28,260 nucleotides of DNA from a virus. This document shows positions 17,659 to 25,313 of the stretch, piece by piece. The notes under the pieces were generated by a model, which ran no database searches, was not told the origin of the DNA, and saw only the letters and a list, made by a program, of their open reading frames with translations. The position numbers were made by a program, and so were the translations under genes. Each line of letters begins with the position of its first letter. Positions within the stretch are counted from its first letter, which is position 1. Where the stretch lies: positions 1 to 28,260 of the IMG/VR virus record IMGVR_UViG_3300007760_000074; one strand, 5' to 3'.

Positions 17659-18027
17659 ATGAATCTAGAGACAGTACGAGAGATTGGACAGGTATTAGAA
17701 AATTCGTGGGGACGTGAATCCAGCCCGGATGGCACATTTTCTATCAAGTATGCGATGGATCAGGATCAACTAACACTCAAGTTTACGACCGTGGTTCACT
17801 TTGCAGAACAATCTACGTTGGCGCCGCAGGTTAACGCCGCAAATGATCAAGCCATTCAACTGATCGATGCAAAGATCGGAAAGCTGAAGAACGAGTACCG
17901 GGAGTCCTTAGGGGCGACTCTGCAGCTAGAGGACCTAGGTGGCCAAGACAACTTAGAAATAATAATGCCAGTTGGACCTAGGAAGGTAGCTTACTATCGT
18001 TACAACCACGTATTCAAAGTTCAGTAA
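17659..18027 (+). CDS. Conserved-looking hypothetical protein upstream of terL (122 aa)
   Basis: GGAGG at 17648-17652 fits the second of two adjacent ATG codons (17659) better than the first (17656). I do not recognise the family with confidence. The predicted pattern is strands (TFSIKYAMDQDQLTLKFTTV), a long helix (NDQAIQLIDAKIGKLKNEY), then strands ending AYYRYNHVFKVQ. It lies 5 bases before terL, where T4 has the small terminase gp16. However, it has no visible helix-turn-helix and does not look like gp16, so that role is not claimed. The gene is short but has a good ribosome binding site and fits the gap between its neighbours exactly. Confidence 0.62.
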   Translation: MNLETVREIGQVLENSWGRESSPDGTFSIKYAMDQDQLTLKFTTVVHFAEQSTLAPQVNAANDQAIQLIDAKIGKLKNEYRESLGATLQLEDLGGQDNLEIIMPVGPRKVAYYRYNHVFKVQ

Positions 18028-18032
18028 CGATT

Positions 18033-19622
18033 GTGGCAAAAATAAGTAAACAAAAGCAGATCAAAGAAATAATCAAGTGTGGTAAAGATCCTGTTTACTT
18101 TGTCAATAAATACGTTCAAATACAGCATCCTACACGGGGGCTAATCCCTTTCGATACATACGCCTTTCAAGACGACTGTTTTAAAGATTTTGTTGAACAT
18201 AGATTTAATATAATTCTCAAATCAAGGCAGTTAGGAATATCCACGTTGACTGCTTGTTATGCGGTTTGGTTAGCCTGTTTCTATAGAGACAAAAACATCC
18301 TAGTCATTGCAACCAAATTGGCTGTGGCACAAAACTTTATTAAAAAAGTAAAAACTGCAATCAAGAGCATGCCGCCATGGTTGACGATTCCTGAGATAAC
18401 TTCTGCCAATAAACAAGGAGTGGAATTCAGCAATGGATCCACCATTAAAGCTGTCCCTACTTCGGACGATGCTGGACGTTCTGAGGCGCTATCTTTGCTG
18501 ATAGTTGACGAGGCTGCGTTTATTAGAAATTTTGATGAGTTATGGATGGGGTTGTATTCTACGCTTTCTACCGGTGGCCGAGCTATAGTTTTATCAACGC
18601 CTAATGGCGTCGGTGACAAGTATCACGAACTGTGTATGGGCGCTGAAAATGGGGAAAATGAATTCAATTTCATTAAACTATTATGGGATGTGCACCCTGA
18701 GAGAGATGCGGAGTGGTTTGAGCTTGAGACCAAAAATATGAGCAGAAAACAGATCGCTCAAGAGTTGATGTGTGACTTCGCTGCTTCTGGAGACACGTTT
18801 TTGTCTCCTCCTGATTTAGAAAAAATTGCAATGCAAACTCAAACGCCGCTAGAAAGGTGGGGCCCCGAGATGGGAGTATGGGTGTGGAAGTATCCGCTTT
18901 CTGAGCACAAATATGTCATCTCGGCCGACGTATCGCGAGGGGACGCGGCAGACTATTCTGCGTTTCATGTATTCGACACAGCTACCTCCGAGCAGGTCGT
19001 CGAATACAAAGGTAAGCTTCCGCCCGATCATTTTGCGGTTCTTTTGGCAGAAGCTGGGAAAAGGTATGGAAATGCACTCGTGTGTCCTGAAAACAACACC
19101 TACGGTTATGCTACAATCATGAAGCTGGTGGAATTAGGATATCCCAACCTATATTTCAAGAACGAAAAAGATAGATTCGCCGCGCTTTACGGTACTGGCC
19201 CTCAAGATGTATCAAAAATCGGATTCCAAACCAACTCCCAGACCCGAGGTCAGGTACTAACAAAATTAGAAGAGGTTATAAGGACAGGGGCTGTAAGATT
19301 CTACTCCCACCGCTTTTATAATGAGCTCAAAACTTTTATATGGAAAGGAACCAAGGCTCAAGCTCAAAAAGGTAAAAACGATGATTTGGTAATATCGGCC
19401 GCTATTGGAGTATGGTTGTTTGATTCCAGTCTTACGCACAGTTCTCAATCGCACGATTTAAACAACGTGATGCTAGCAGGGTTCGCCATGAACAAGAGAG
19501 ATTTCGAAAAATTATCAAACCCGTGGAGTAAGATGGCTTTTAATCCGTTTAGGCCGTACGAAATGTCGAATATGCCACTCTCTGGATCCAGTGATGAAAT
19601 AGATTACAGCTGGGTTTTATAG
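18033..19622 (+). CDS. terL: Terminase large subunit (gp17-like packaging ATPase-nuclease)
   Basis: 529 aa with GTG start 5 bases after the previous stop; no clear ribosome binding site, so coupling is likely. ATPase: Walker A-type loop LKSRQLGIST with K63 at its beginning and isoleucine (I69) where T4 has lysine; Walker B SLLIVDEAAF with D159/E160; motif III IVLSTPNG (185-192). Nuclease (RNase H fold): D299 in YVISADVSRG, E353 in CPENN and D450/D451 in KNDDLVIS, matching the three-acid site of T4 gp17. It cuts concatemers and pumps DNA into the prohead through the portal encoded next. In T4, tail sheath and tube genes separate it from the portal; here only 46 bases do. Confidence 0.95.
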   Translation: MAKISKQKQIKEIIKCGKDPVYFVNKYVQIQHPTRGLIPFDTYAFQDDCFKDFVEHRFNIILKSRQLGISTLTACYAVWLACFYRDKNILVIATKLAVAQNFIKKVKTAIKSMPPWLTIPEITSANKQGVEFSNGSTIKAVPTSDDAGRSEALSLLIVDEAAFIRNFDELWMGLYSTLSTGGRAIVLSTPNGVGDKYHELCMGAENGENEFNFIKLLWDVHPERDAEWFELETKNMSRKQIAQELMCDFAASGDTFLSPPDLEKIAMQTQTPLERWGPEMGVWVWKYPLSEHKYVISADVSRGDAADYSAFHVFDTATSEQVVEYKGKLPPDHFAVLLAEAGKRYGNALVCPENNTYGYATIMKLVELGYPNLYFKNEKDRFAALYGTGPQDVSKIGFQTNSQTRGQVLTKLEEVIRTGAVRFYSHRFYNELKTFIWKGTKAQAQKGKNDDLVISAAIGVWLFDSSLTHSSQSHDLNNVMLAGFAMNKRDFEKLSNPWSKMAFNPFRPYEMSNMPLSGSSDEIDYSWVL

Positions 19623-19631
19623 GATAAAATT

Positions 19632-19648
19632 CATAAATACTATATGAC
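19632..19648 (+). promoter_or_regulatory. Candidate T4-type late promoter before the portal gene
   Basis: CATAAATA (19632-19639) matches 7 of 8 bases of the T4 late octamer TATAAATA and is followed by CTATATGAC. A near twin, CATAAATAATAATATGAC, lies before the gene at 23891. It falls in the 46-base gap between terL and portal, 29 bases before the portal ATG, a natural place for a late start. The sigma and co-activator genes that would use it are not in this window. Confidence 0.45.
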
Positions 19649-19668
19649 CACACAGCAATGAGGATAAG

Positions 19669-21606
19669 ATGCCAAGCCAACCTAGTCTTTTCAATCGGCT
19701 GACCCGCCTTTTTAGGTCCGGGCCTGTTGTTAAACGACGCGTCAAAAATTACCAGCAGCCTGCAGCATCTTCCGCTCTTGAGGTTTTCAAGAGAGCTCAT
19801 AGCGATGTGTATAGCAATACTCTTAGCGCTTACGGATCTTATGATAGAATGTCTCGCTACAGCGATTTTAGCGAGATGGAGACCACCCCAGAGATTGCTG
19901 CAGCCCTAGACATCTATGCTGAAGAAACCGTTTCTTCTGATGAACACGGCGGAGTACTACACATCTACTCAGAGAATAGAAAGATCCAAGAACACTTAGA
20001 GCACTTGTTTCAAGACGTATTAAACGTAGAATTTAATCTAGTAATGTGGGTTCGAAACCTCTGTAAATACGGAGATTTTTTTCTTTTCAACGACGTGTCT
20101 CCGGAGTATGGAGTCGTTGCAGTCTACCCTGTTCCAATCAGTGAGATAGAACGAGAAGAGGGTTTCGATCCTGATGATCCGATGGCGGTGAGGTTTCGGT
20201 GGGTAACTCAAGGGAATCAACTTTTAGAAAACTGGCAAGTGTCACACTTTAGGCTCCTAGGCAACGATGCTTTTTTACCATATGGTAATTCTGTCCTGGA
20301 AGCAGCCAGAAGGATTTGGCGCCAGCTGATCCTCATAGAGGATGCCATGTTAGTATACAGGGTGATCAGAGCACCTGAGCGTCGAGTCTTTTATATCGAT
20401 GTTGGCAATGTGCCACCCGAGGACGTTGCTAACTATCTTGAGCAAGCTCAATCTTCGTTGAAAAGGAATCAAGTCGTAGACAGAGACAACGGAAAAGTCG
20501 ACTTGCGATACAATCCGTTGAGTGTTGATGAGGATTACTTCCTCCCAGTGCGAGGCGGCGAATCCGGCACGAAGATTGATACCTTGGCCGGCGGCCAAAA
20601 TACAGCGGCAATTGAGGACGTCGAGTATATCCAAAAGAAGCTGTTTGCTGCGTTGAAGATCCCTAGGGCTTATCTGGGGTATGACGAGGATGTTGGAGCT
20701 AAGGCGACGTTAGCACAGGAAGACATTAGGTTCTCTAGAACGATTCAAAGGATCCAAAAAACTGTTATTTCAGAGTTGAATAAGGTTGCCATGATCCACC
20801 TATATTGCCATGGGTACGAAGGCGAAGAACTAGCAGATTTCGAATTACGATTATCGAATCCTTCTACCATTGCACAACAACAAAAACTCGAGCTTATCCG
20901 CACTAGGTTCGAAATTGCGGGTACCGCTCCCGAAGGCACTGTTAATAGAGGGTGGATACAAAAAAATGTTCTGGGCTTGACGAACGAAGAAATCAAAGAT
21001 GTTTTCAAGGGGCGCATTCAAGATAAGATAGATGATGCCGAAATCGAGAGTACTGAAGTTCCTGGTGGTGCTGAAGCTGGCGGGGAGATGGGTGCTCCGC
21101 CCGGAGAAGAAGAGGGCGGCGGCCTCTTCGCTGCAGACAATCCGCGGGGAGAGCTGCTGACTGCGCTACCATCCTCTGAGGAAGGCCTCGTTGATGAGTT
21201 CGAAGAAGAAGAGGACTTCGTTTTAAATCTATCAATTGACGATGACGACGCTCCTATTAAGGCACAGAATGCTATCATGAACGCATTTGGCGAGCCAGTT
21301 ACAAAGAGGAGGGTCTCTCGCCACGGACCGGCTAGTACTCACACTCCTGATTTTGCAAAGATGACCATGGTCGGCCGTGCGGGCCGCGGCCAAGACAGTC
21401 TCAACAAGCCTTTTGATGACGATTATATGAAGTCTCCGTTTAAAGAGGCGCAGGAGTCAGCTTCAACGCCTCCCAGGTTGACAGTCGACCTAGTTAAAAC
21501 GCTTGGACGCATGACGAGCAAGATAGGTATATCTAAGCAGACTCTACTTTCTGAGTCTGGCGAAGAATCAGATTTAGGGAGCGAAGACCAAAATGGCGAA
21601 GCATAA
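19669..21606 (+). CDS. Portal protein (gp20-like)
   Basis: 645 aa; ATG with GAGGATAAG at 19660-19668, close to the start. The conserved portal core runs from about residue 55 to 460 and includes DAMLVYRVIRAPERRVFYID (225-244), GGESGTKIDTLAGGQN (296-311) and the helix DVEYIQKKLFAALKIPRAYL (317-336), all with clear counterparts in T4 gp20. Twelve copies would form the ring at one vertex through which TerL pumps DNA; the portal also starts prohead assembly. After residue ~460 there is a tail of ~185 residues absent from T4 gp20 (524 aa). It begins with a Gly/Glu-rich stretch, then a Glu/Asp-rich one (507-527), then a basic region (545-575). The last 14 bases overlap the next gene. Confidence 0.95.
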   Translation: MPSQPSLFNRLTRLFRSGPVVKRRVKNYQQPAASSALEVFKRAHSDVYSNTLSAYGSYDRMSRYSDFSEMETTPEIAAALDIYAEETVSSDEHGGVLHIYSENRKIQEHLEHLFQDVLNVEFNLVMWVRNLCKYGDFFLFNDVSPEYGVVAVYPVPISEIEREEGFDPDDPMAVRFRWVTQGNQLLENWQVSHFRLLGNDAFLPYGNSVLEAARRIWRQLILIEDAMLVYRVIRAPERRVFYIDVGNVPPEDVANYLEQAQSSLKRNQVVDRDNGKVDLRYNPLSVDEDYFLPVRGGESGTKIDTLAGGQNTAAIEDVEYIQKKLFAALKIPRAYLGYDEDVGAKATLAQEDIRFSRTIQRIQKTVISELNKVAMIHLYCHGYEGEELADFELRLSNPSTIAQQQKLELIRTRFEIAGTAPEGTVNRGWIQKNVLGLTNEEIKDVFKGRIQDKIDDAEIESTEVPGGAEAGGEMGAPPGEEEGGGLFAADNPRGELLTALPSSEEGLVDEFEEEEDFVLNLSIDDDDAPIKAQNAIMNAFGEPVTKRRVSRHGPASTHTPDFAKMTMVGRAGRGQDSLNKPFDDDYMKSPFKEAQESASTPPRLTVDLVKTLGRMTSKIGISKQTLLSESGEESDLGSEDQNGEA

Positions 21607-22420
21607 CAAAAAACGCAACGTCGGTCTGTTACACGAACAGCTAGTAAGACACATTAGCGAAAATATCGTCCGAGGTAACAAAAAAAGGGCCGAGCAAGCA
21701 ATTTTAATTTTACAGCACCACTTTAGAGAAGACGCAGAATTATATCGTGAATACAGGCTGTTTAATGCCTTGGTGCACACCAAGGTGCCCGATAGGACTT
21801 TAGCCAGGCAAATCATCACTGAAAGTAAAACTGCTAGCAAAAATCATGATGCAAATAAGTTACGAGTTGAAAAATCTGGTTTGATCAAAGAGATCAATCA
21901 CAAACTGGATGAAGAGAATTTTTACGCCCGAAAGATTGAGAAATACAAGATATTTGCAACTGTCCAAGCTCTTTTAAACGAGTGGCGTGGTGCACAAAAA
22001 CTATCTCCTCACGAGATCGTTAGTTATGAAAGAGTTCTAGAAGATTGGCTCGTTAGGGAGGTAGAAGAGCCTACGCTTAAGTGCAGGTCGAATGCTAATC
22101 CACTGACGCTAAAGATCATGACGGAAAAATTCAATAAAAGATATAAGGTATTTTTAAACGAAGAGCAGCAATCGATGATAGAGAATTGTTTGCGCGGCGA
22201 CGAGGCTGAGTTGAATCGGCAAATTGAGTCTATAAAGCACCGTGCCTTGCGCGCCCTGACCAGCTTCTACCAAAGTTGTGATAACAGTATCCTGCTAGAA
22301 AAAAGAGATCAACTAGAGAAAAAGGTGATGTCCATGGAGTCTAGCTCTACTGGTGAATGTATTTCTAGGGCAATGGTGATTTCAGCTCTAATCAAAGAAC
22401 TGGAGGGTGATGATGAATAA
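21593..22420 (+). CDS. Basic helical protein of unknown function between portal and protease (275 aa)
   Basis: The ATG lies inside the end of the portal gene, with AGGGAG at 21576-21581 (11-base spacing). The product is rich in Lys, Arg and Glu and looks largely alpha-helical (for example RGNKKRAEQAILILQHHF, a long Lys/Glu helix near residue 100, and an EKRDQLEKKVMSME-like run near the end). No catalytic motif is seen. T4 has the small prohead core genes 67 and 68 in this slot, so an analogous core or assembly role is possible. This protein is much larger, and I see no sequence relation. The stop overlaps the protease start. Confidence 0.68.
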   Translation: MAKHNKKRNVGLLHEQLVRHISENIVRGNKKRAEQAILILQHHFREDAELYREYRLFNALVHTKVPDRTLARQIITESKTASKNHDANKLRVEKSGLIKEINHKLDEENFYARKIEKYKIFATVQALLNEWRGAQKLSPHEIVSYERVLEDWLVREVEEPTLKCRSNANPLTLKIMTEKFNKRYKVFLNEEQQSMIENCLRGDEAELNRQIESIKHRALRALTSFYQSCDNSILLEKRDQLEKKVMSMESSSTGECISRAMVISALIKELEGDDE

Positions 22421-23024
22421 AAGAAAGCTTTTGACTGAATGGCTCGCGTTCGAGTACACGCCCGAAATGATTAACGAATCCAGAGAGCAAAACGGCGGCA
22501 AAGTATTGATGAACGGCATCTTGCAGAAGGCTGATACGCTCAATCAAAACGGCAGAATATACCCTGGTCCAATTCTAGAGAGGGAAGTTCGTAACTACCA
22601 AAAGTTTATTCAAGAGAATAGAGCTCTCGGAGAGTTAGATCATCCCGATTCTTCCGTGGTGGAACTCAAGAATGCGTCTCACATAGTGCGCGAAGCATAT
22701 ATGAACGAAGGGGTGTGCTATGGTATTGTTGAATTGTTAGACACGCCGGCCGGTAAAATATTGCAAAGCTTGGTGGAGTCAGGGGTGACTCTAGGGATTT
22801 CCTCTAGGGGAGTCGGAAGCACGAGCCGCGACGGGGACCACGATGTGGTTCAAGATGATTTTCAATTGATCTGTTGGGACTTTGTATCCGAGCCTTCCAC
22901 TCCTGGTGCTTTCATGATGACTGAGGGGAAAGAGTTTACTAACGAAGATCTGCGCAGACACTTTAACAAAACTGATCGCATCGATAGACTCATCAATGAT
23001 GTTTTGGCTTGGGAGGACAACTAA
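22413..23024 (+). CDS. Prohead maturation protease (gp21-like)
   Basis: GGAGGG at 22402-22407 points to ATG at 22413 as the start; an upstream in-frame GTG (22407) and ATG (22410) are too close to it. This gives 203 aa, near the T4 gp21 length of about 212. Motifs: LQKADTLNQNGRIYP near the N-terminus, RALGELDHPDS with catalytic His77, and TLGISSRGVG with the catalytic Ser in the SSRG block (130/131), then an acidic WDFVSEPS segment (D156). This is the serine protease fold of phage and herpesvirus assembly. It is packed in the prohead core, activates itself and cuts scaffold and capsid proteins after (L/I)xE. Candidate substrate sites are seen in the capsid protein, the scaffold and the 134-aa gene at 23428. 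Confidence 0.93.
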   Translation: MNKRKLLTEWLAFEYTPEMINESREQNGGKVLMNGILQKADTLNQNGRIYPGPILEREVRNYQKFIQENRALGELDHPDSSVVELKNASHIVREAYMNEGVCYGIVELLDTPAGKILQSLVESGVTLGISSRGVGSTSRDGDHDVVQDDFQLICWDFVSEPSTPGAFMMTEGKEFTNEDLRRHFNKTDRIDRLINDVLAWEDN

Positions 23025-23428
23025 TGGGACAATGGGTATCATCTAACCACAACGACGCAGATGCATATGTGGGCTCGCCGTTGCCGCACGTAACCGGCTC
23101 GGTAGCCCTCACGACTGCCCCAATGCAATTTAACTTTCCGTATGTGACTAGGTGGGTTCGAGTAATAAATGACGGTGGCGCAGACATCAGAGTGGGATTC
23201 ACAGCAAACGGTGTTAACGCTAACCCTGCTGTAAATTCCAATTATTTTTTATTAGCTGATGCAGCTGGAGATAGGGATTCTGGGGTCATGCCTTTGAAGG
23301 TAGACAGGTTGTTTGTACGAGCCGATGCAGGGACCAGCGCTTGCTCAGTGATAGCCGGGTATACTGCTATTCCGAAAAATCAATTTCTTAAGCTGACTGG
23401 CTCTGAAGGCTTTGAAGGCATAGGATAA
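23024..23428 (+). CDS. Small beta-rich hypothetical protein, possible head decoration or virion protein (134 aa)
   Basis: TAATG overlap with the protease; GGGAGG at 23011-23016 is 7 bases from this ATG, so it is preferred to the in-frame TTG at 23009. The composition is Asn, Ala, Gly, Val and Thr rich with alternating hydrophobic residues (WVRVINDGGADIRVGFTANG, then SACSVIAGYTAIP), which suggests an all-beta fold. There is no signal peptide or membrane segment. By size and place, between protease and scaffold, it could be a capsid decoration or head protein, but I do not recognise a family. The stop overlaps the next start. Confidence 0.65.
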   Translation: MGQWVSSNHNDADAYVGSPLPHVTGSVALTTAPMQFNFPYVTRWVRVINDGGADIRVGFTANGVNANPAVNSNYFLLADAAGDRDSGVMPLKVDRLFVRADAGTSACSVIAGYTAIPKNQFLKLTGSEGFEGIG

Positions 23429-23832
23429 TGGCAAAAATTAGCAAATCCCAACTCAAGGCCGTGGTAAAAGAGTGTCTAGTAGAGATATTGGCCGAAGGCC
23501 TTAACGAAAATTCTATTGCACTAAACAACAAAAAACAAGCTAAAAAGAGGCACCGCGCCGAAGAGAGGCGTTTGGTGGAACATCGTAAAAAGTTTGAGAC
23601 CACGGTAGACACTACAGTGGCACACGTTACTGACGATCCCATCATGCAAAGTATTTTGCAAGACACTGCAAGGACTACACTTCAGGAACAGATTGCGAAT
23701 GAAGCATCTCCTTCCGCTGCAGGCCACTCTATGGCTGCTCCCGCCGTAGGCGGTTCGGCTGCTGGAATCGACTTAGATAATATATTTTCGGGTACTAGCG
23801 ATAATTGGTCTAAATTAGCTTTTAATGAGTAA
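23428..23832 (+). CDS. Hypothetical protein with capsid-targeting-like N-terminus, possible internal head protein (134 aa)
   Basis: ATG overlaps the upstream TAA (TAATG); weak AGGA at 23422-23425. Residues 1-23 form a short amphipathic basic helix ending L21-A22-E23 before G24 (VEILAEGLNE). This matches the (L/I)xE|(A/G) rule of the gp21 protease and recalls the N-terminal capsid-targeting peptides removed from T4 internal proteins. After it come a very basic helical stretch (NKKQAKKRHRAEERRLVEHR) and an Ala/Ser-rich, then acidic C-terminus. The combination fits a DNA-associated internal or core protein. I know of no sequence family for it. The role is inferred from motif and place only. Confidence 0.66.
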   Translation: MAKISKSQLKAVVKECLVEILAEGLNENSIALNNKKQAKKRHRAEERRLVEHRKKFETTVDTTVAHVTDDPIMQSILQDTARTTLQEQIANEASPSAAGHSMAAPAVGGSAAGIDLDNIFSGTSDNWSKLAFNE

Positions 23833-23861
23833 GCAATCTAGTTCGTTTGCGCGGGCAGTGA

Positions 23862-23879
23862 CATAAATAATAATATGAC
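23862..23879 (+). promoter_or_regulatory. Candidate T4-type late promoter before the 94-aa gene
   Basis: CATAAATA at 23862-23869 followed by ATAATATGAC, in the 58-base non-coding gap 23833-23890. It is almost the same as the element before the portal gene (CATAAATACTATATGAC) except for one substitution and one extra base. It lies just ahead of a strong ribosome binding site. It would drive the small genes, the scaffold and perhaps the capsid gene. Confidence 0.45.
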
Positions 23880-23886
23880 AGGAGGG
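23880..23886 (+). promoter_or_regulatory. Strong Shine-Dalgarno sequence
   Basis: AGGAGGG, 4 bases before the ATG at 23891, is the most complete ribosome binding site in the window apart from GGAGGG before the protease. It suggests high expression of the small basic gene that follows. Confidence 0.7.
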
Positions 23887-23890
23887 TAAC

Positions 23891-24175
23891 ATGTCGCGAC
23901 GAGTAAGAAGGATAACCCCAGCAGTACTAAAAAAGATGATCGTTGACGAGGCTCGCAAGCTTAGAACCGAGGTTCTAGAGACCGGGCAGTCAGATGTAGA
24001 AAAGGTGGCTAAGGCAGCTCCGGAAGTTGATGCCGGAGACTTGGCTGATTCGTTAGAGAAAGACATTGATTTTGTTAAAGCACTTAAAATCAAAGAAGCT
24101 CGCTTGGCTCGTAGATTACGAGAAGTTAGAAAGACCAAGGATCAGCTTCGTAAGCGCATCACTAAGAGGATATAG
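23891..24175 (+). CDS. Small, highly charged helical protein of unknown function (94 aa)
   Basis: Strong ribosome binding site. The N-terminus (MSRRVRRITPAVLKKMI) and C-terminus (a run of Arg/Lys with heptad-like spacing after residue 70, ending RKRITKRI) are very basic, while the middle (~45-60) is acidic. It is almost entirely predicted helix, probably coiled coil. No family is recognised. T4 prohead core proteins are similarly small and charged, so a core or DNA-binding head role is possible. It is the first gene after the second CATAAATA element, followed by five more head-region genes. Confidence 0.68.
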   Translation: MSRRVRRITPAVLKKMIVDEARKLRTEVLETGQSDVEKVAKAAPEVDAGDLADSLEKDIDFVKALKIKEARLARRLREVRKTKDQLRKRITKRI

Positions 24176-24177
24176 AA

Positions 24178-24654
24178 ATGCCTACTCACACACAGAACAT
24201 GGTGGAAATAACTCCCACTGAGTATGCAAAAGGAAGATCCTCTACTGCACGCTTGCAGGGTATTTACGGTAGCAGCCCCATCTACGCCGGCCAAGTATCG
24301 GATGCAGAACTTCGTGCGCTGTACCAAGATGACGTGTTGGATGCAGTCATTAACGATGGCGGTCATACTTTCGGGACTTTTGATACTGCATTCGTGGATG
24401 CTCCTAACTTAGAAGAAGTCAAGACCGGCGGCGGCGGCCTCCCGGCTACTCCATACGTACCCAACCCGACATCGCCAGGAGAAGGAAGCGTTCTCGCTTC
24501 CGATCAGGCAGAAGCACCTGAAGGATTCGGCGAGAATCCGAATGACCAATGGGGATCGGGAGTAGGCCACGCGTTGCAGCCCAAGGAATCTTCTGAGAAG
24601 ATATCTGGCCAAAAACTCGGCGACTACATCATGGGCAAGTCTTCTCAAGAATAA
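24178..24654 (+). CDS. Hypothetical protein in head gene block (158 aa)
   Basis: ATG two bases after the upstream TAG, with AGAGG at 24164-24168. Residues ~20-75 include a possible folded part (GIYGSSPIYAGQVSDAELRA, then ALYQDDVLDAVINDG). The second half is Pro/Gly/Glu-rich and probably disordered (GGGGLPATPYVPNPTSPGEG). No motif or family is recognised. Its composition is like the two genes that follow (Pro, Gly, Ala, Asp-rich), which suggests that the three belong to one structural set. Confidence 0.6.
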   Translation: MPTHTQNMVEITPTEYAKGRSSTARLQGIYGSSPIYAGQVSDAELRALYQDDVLDAVINDGGHTFGTFDTAFVDAPNLEEVKTGGGGLPATPYVPNPTSPGEGSVLASDQAEAPEGFGENPNDQWGSGVGHALQPKESSEKISGQKLGDYIMGKSSQE

Positions 24655-24659
24655 GATAG

Positions 24660-25304
24660 ATGGCTGTTATCCAAAAAGGGGCTCACATGACGCATGTGAC
24701 CACTACTGCAGATCGCAGCATGCGCTCCTCAGCCGCCTTACGATCTGGTGGCGGACCAGAAGCTGATACTGCGCAGCTTGCGCGATCTGATGAAGCTAGC
24801 CTGATTGCATCTTTTCCCGCTTCTCCGATGATGGGTTCAAAGGCAGATTATGATGCCTCTATAGTAAGTACATATAAATTCAAGCTCATGACTAATTCTG
24901 TGAATAGCAGTGATATTGCAAAGGCTGCAGGATATTGGGGATTTCCTACGCCGATACCCACGATCGATTCGCCTTCCTCAGCCGATCTATCCTTCCTTGG
25001 TGCTCCGGATATAAGTGGCGATCCTGGTAGCGATTCTGCCGGCAACGTTTTAGCTAGTTATTACATGCCCAACTTGAATCCACCCCCAATTGGTGCTCCG
25101 GAGACGAACGTGAAGGATGTTGTCGTTGGGACTCCGTCTCTAACGCCTGGCGTAGGTAATAACTTAGCAAATCCATTAGCAGGTCAAGCAGCTATCTACA
25201 ATAATATTGTGGAATCGCAACTGGATGCTAACGTTCCGACCGTAACCGGAGGCGCACCTGAGGTCATAGCAGGTGGTGAAGCTGTACAACTGCCTAAGCC
25301 ATAG
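24660..25304 (+). CDS. Hypothetical Pro/Gly/Ser/Ala-rich protein in head gene block (214 aa)
   Basis: ATG at 24660 has only a weak AAGATAGA upstream. An alternative ATG at 24687, residue 10, has an AAAGGGG upstream, so the start is uncertain by 27 bases. The protein is low in charge and rich in Pro, Gly, Ser and Ala throughout, with only a short possible helix near residues 75-90. There is no hydrophobic membrane segment and no catalytic motif. It may be an extended virion component or assembly protein. No family is recognised. Confidence 0.58.
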   Translation: MAVIQKGAHMTHVTTTADRSMRSSAALRSGGGPEADTAQLARSDEASLIASFPASPMMGSKADYDASIVSTYKFKLMTNSVNSSDIAKAAGYWGFPTPIPTIDSPSSADLSFLGAPDISGDPGSDSAGNVLASYYMPNLNPPPIGAPETNVKDVVVGTPSLTPGVGNNLANPLAGQAAIYNNIVESQLDANVPTVTGGAPEVIAGGEAVQLPKP

Positions 25305-25313
25305 TTCTATTGC

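Noticed and set aside
17659-18027. Small terminase (gp16) call for the gene before terL
   Set aside because: Position fits, but no helix-turn-helix or gp16-like helical hairpin is visible; left as hypothetical.
23009-23428. TTG at 23009 as start of the gene after the protease
   Set aside because: A good ribosome binding site (23011-23016) lies downstream of it and fits the ATG at 23024.
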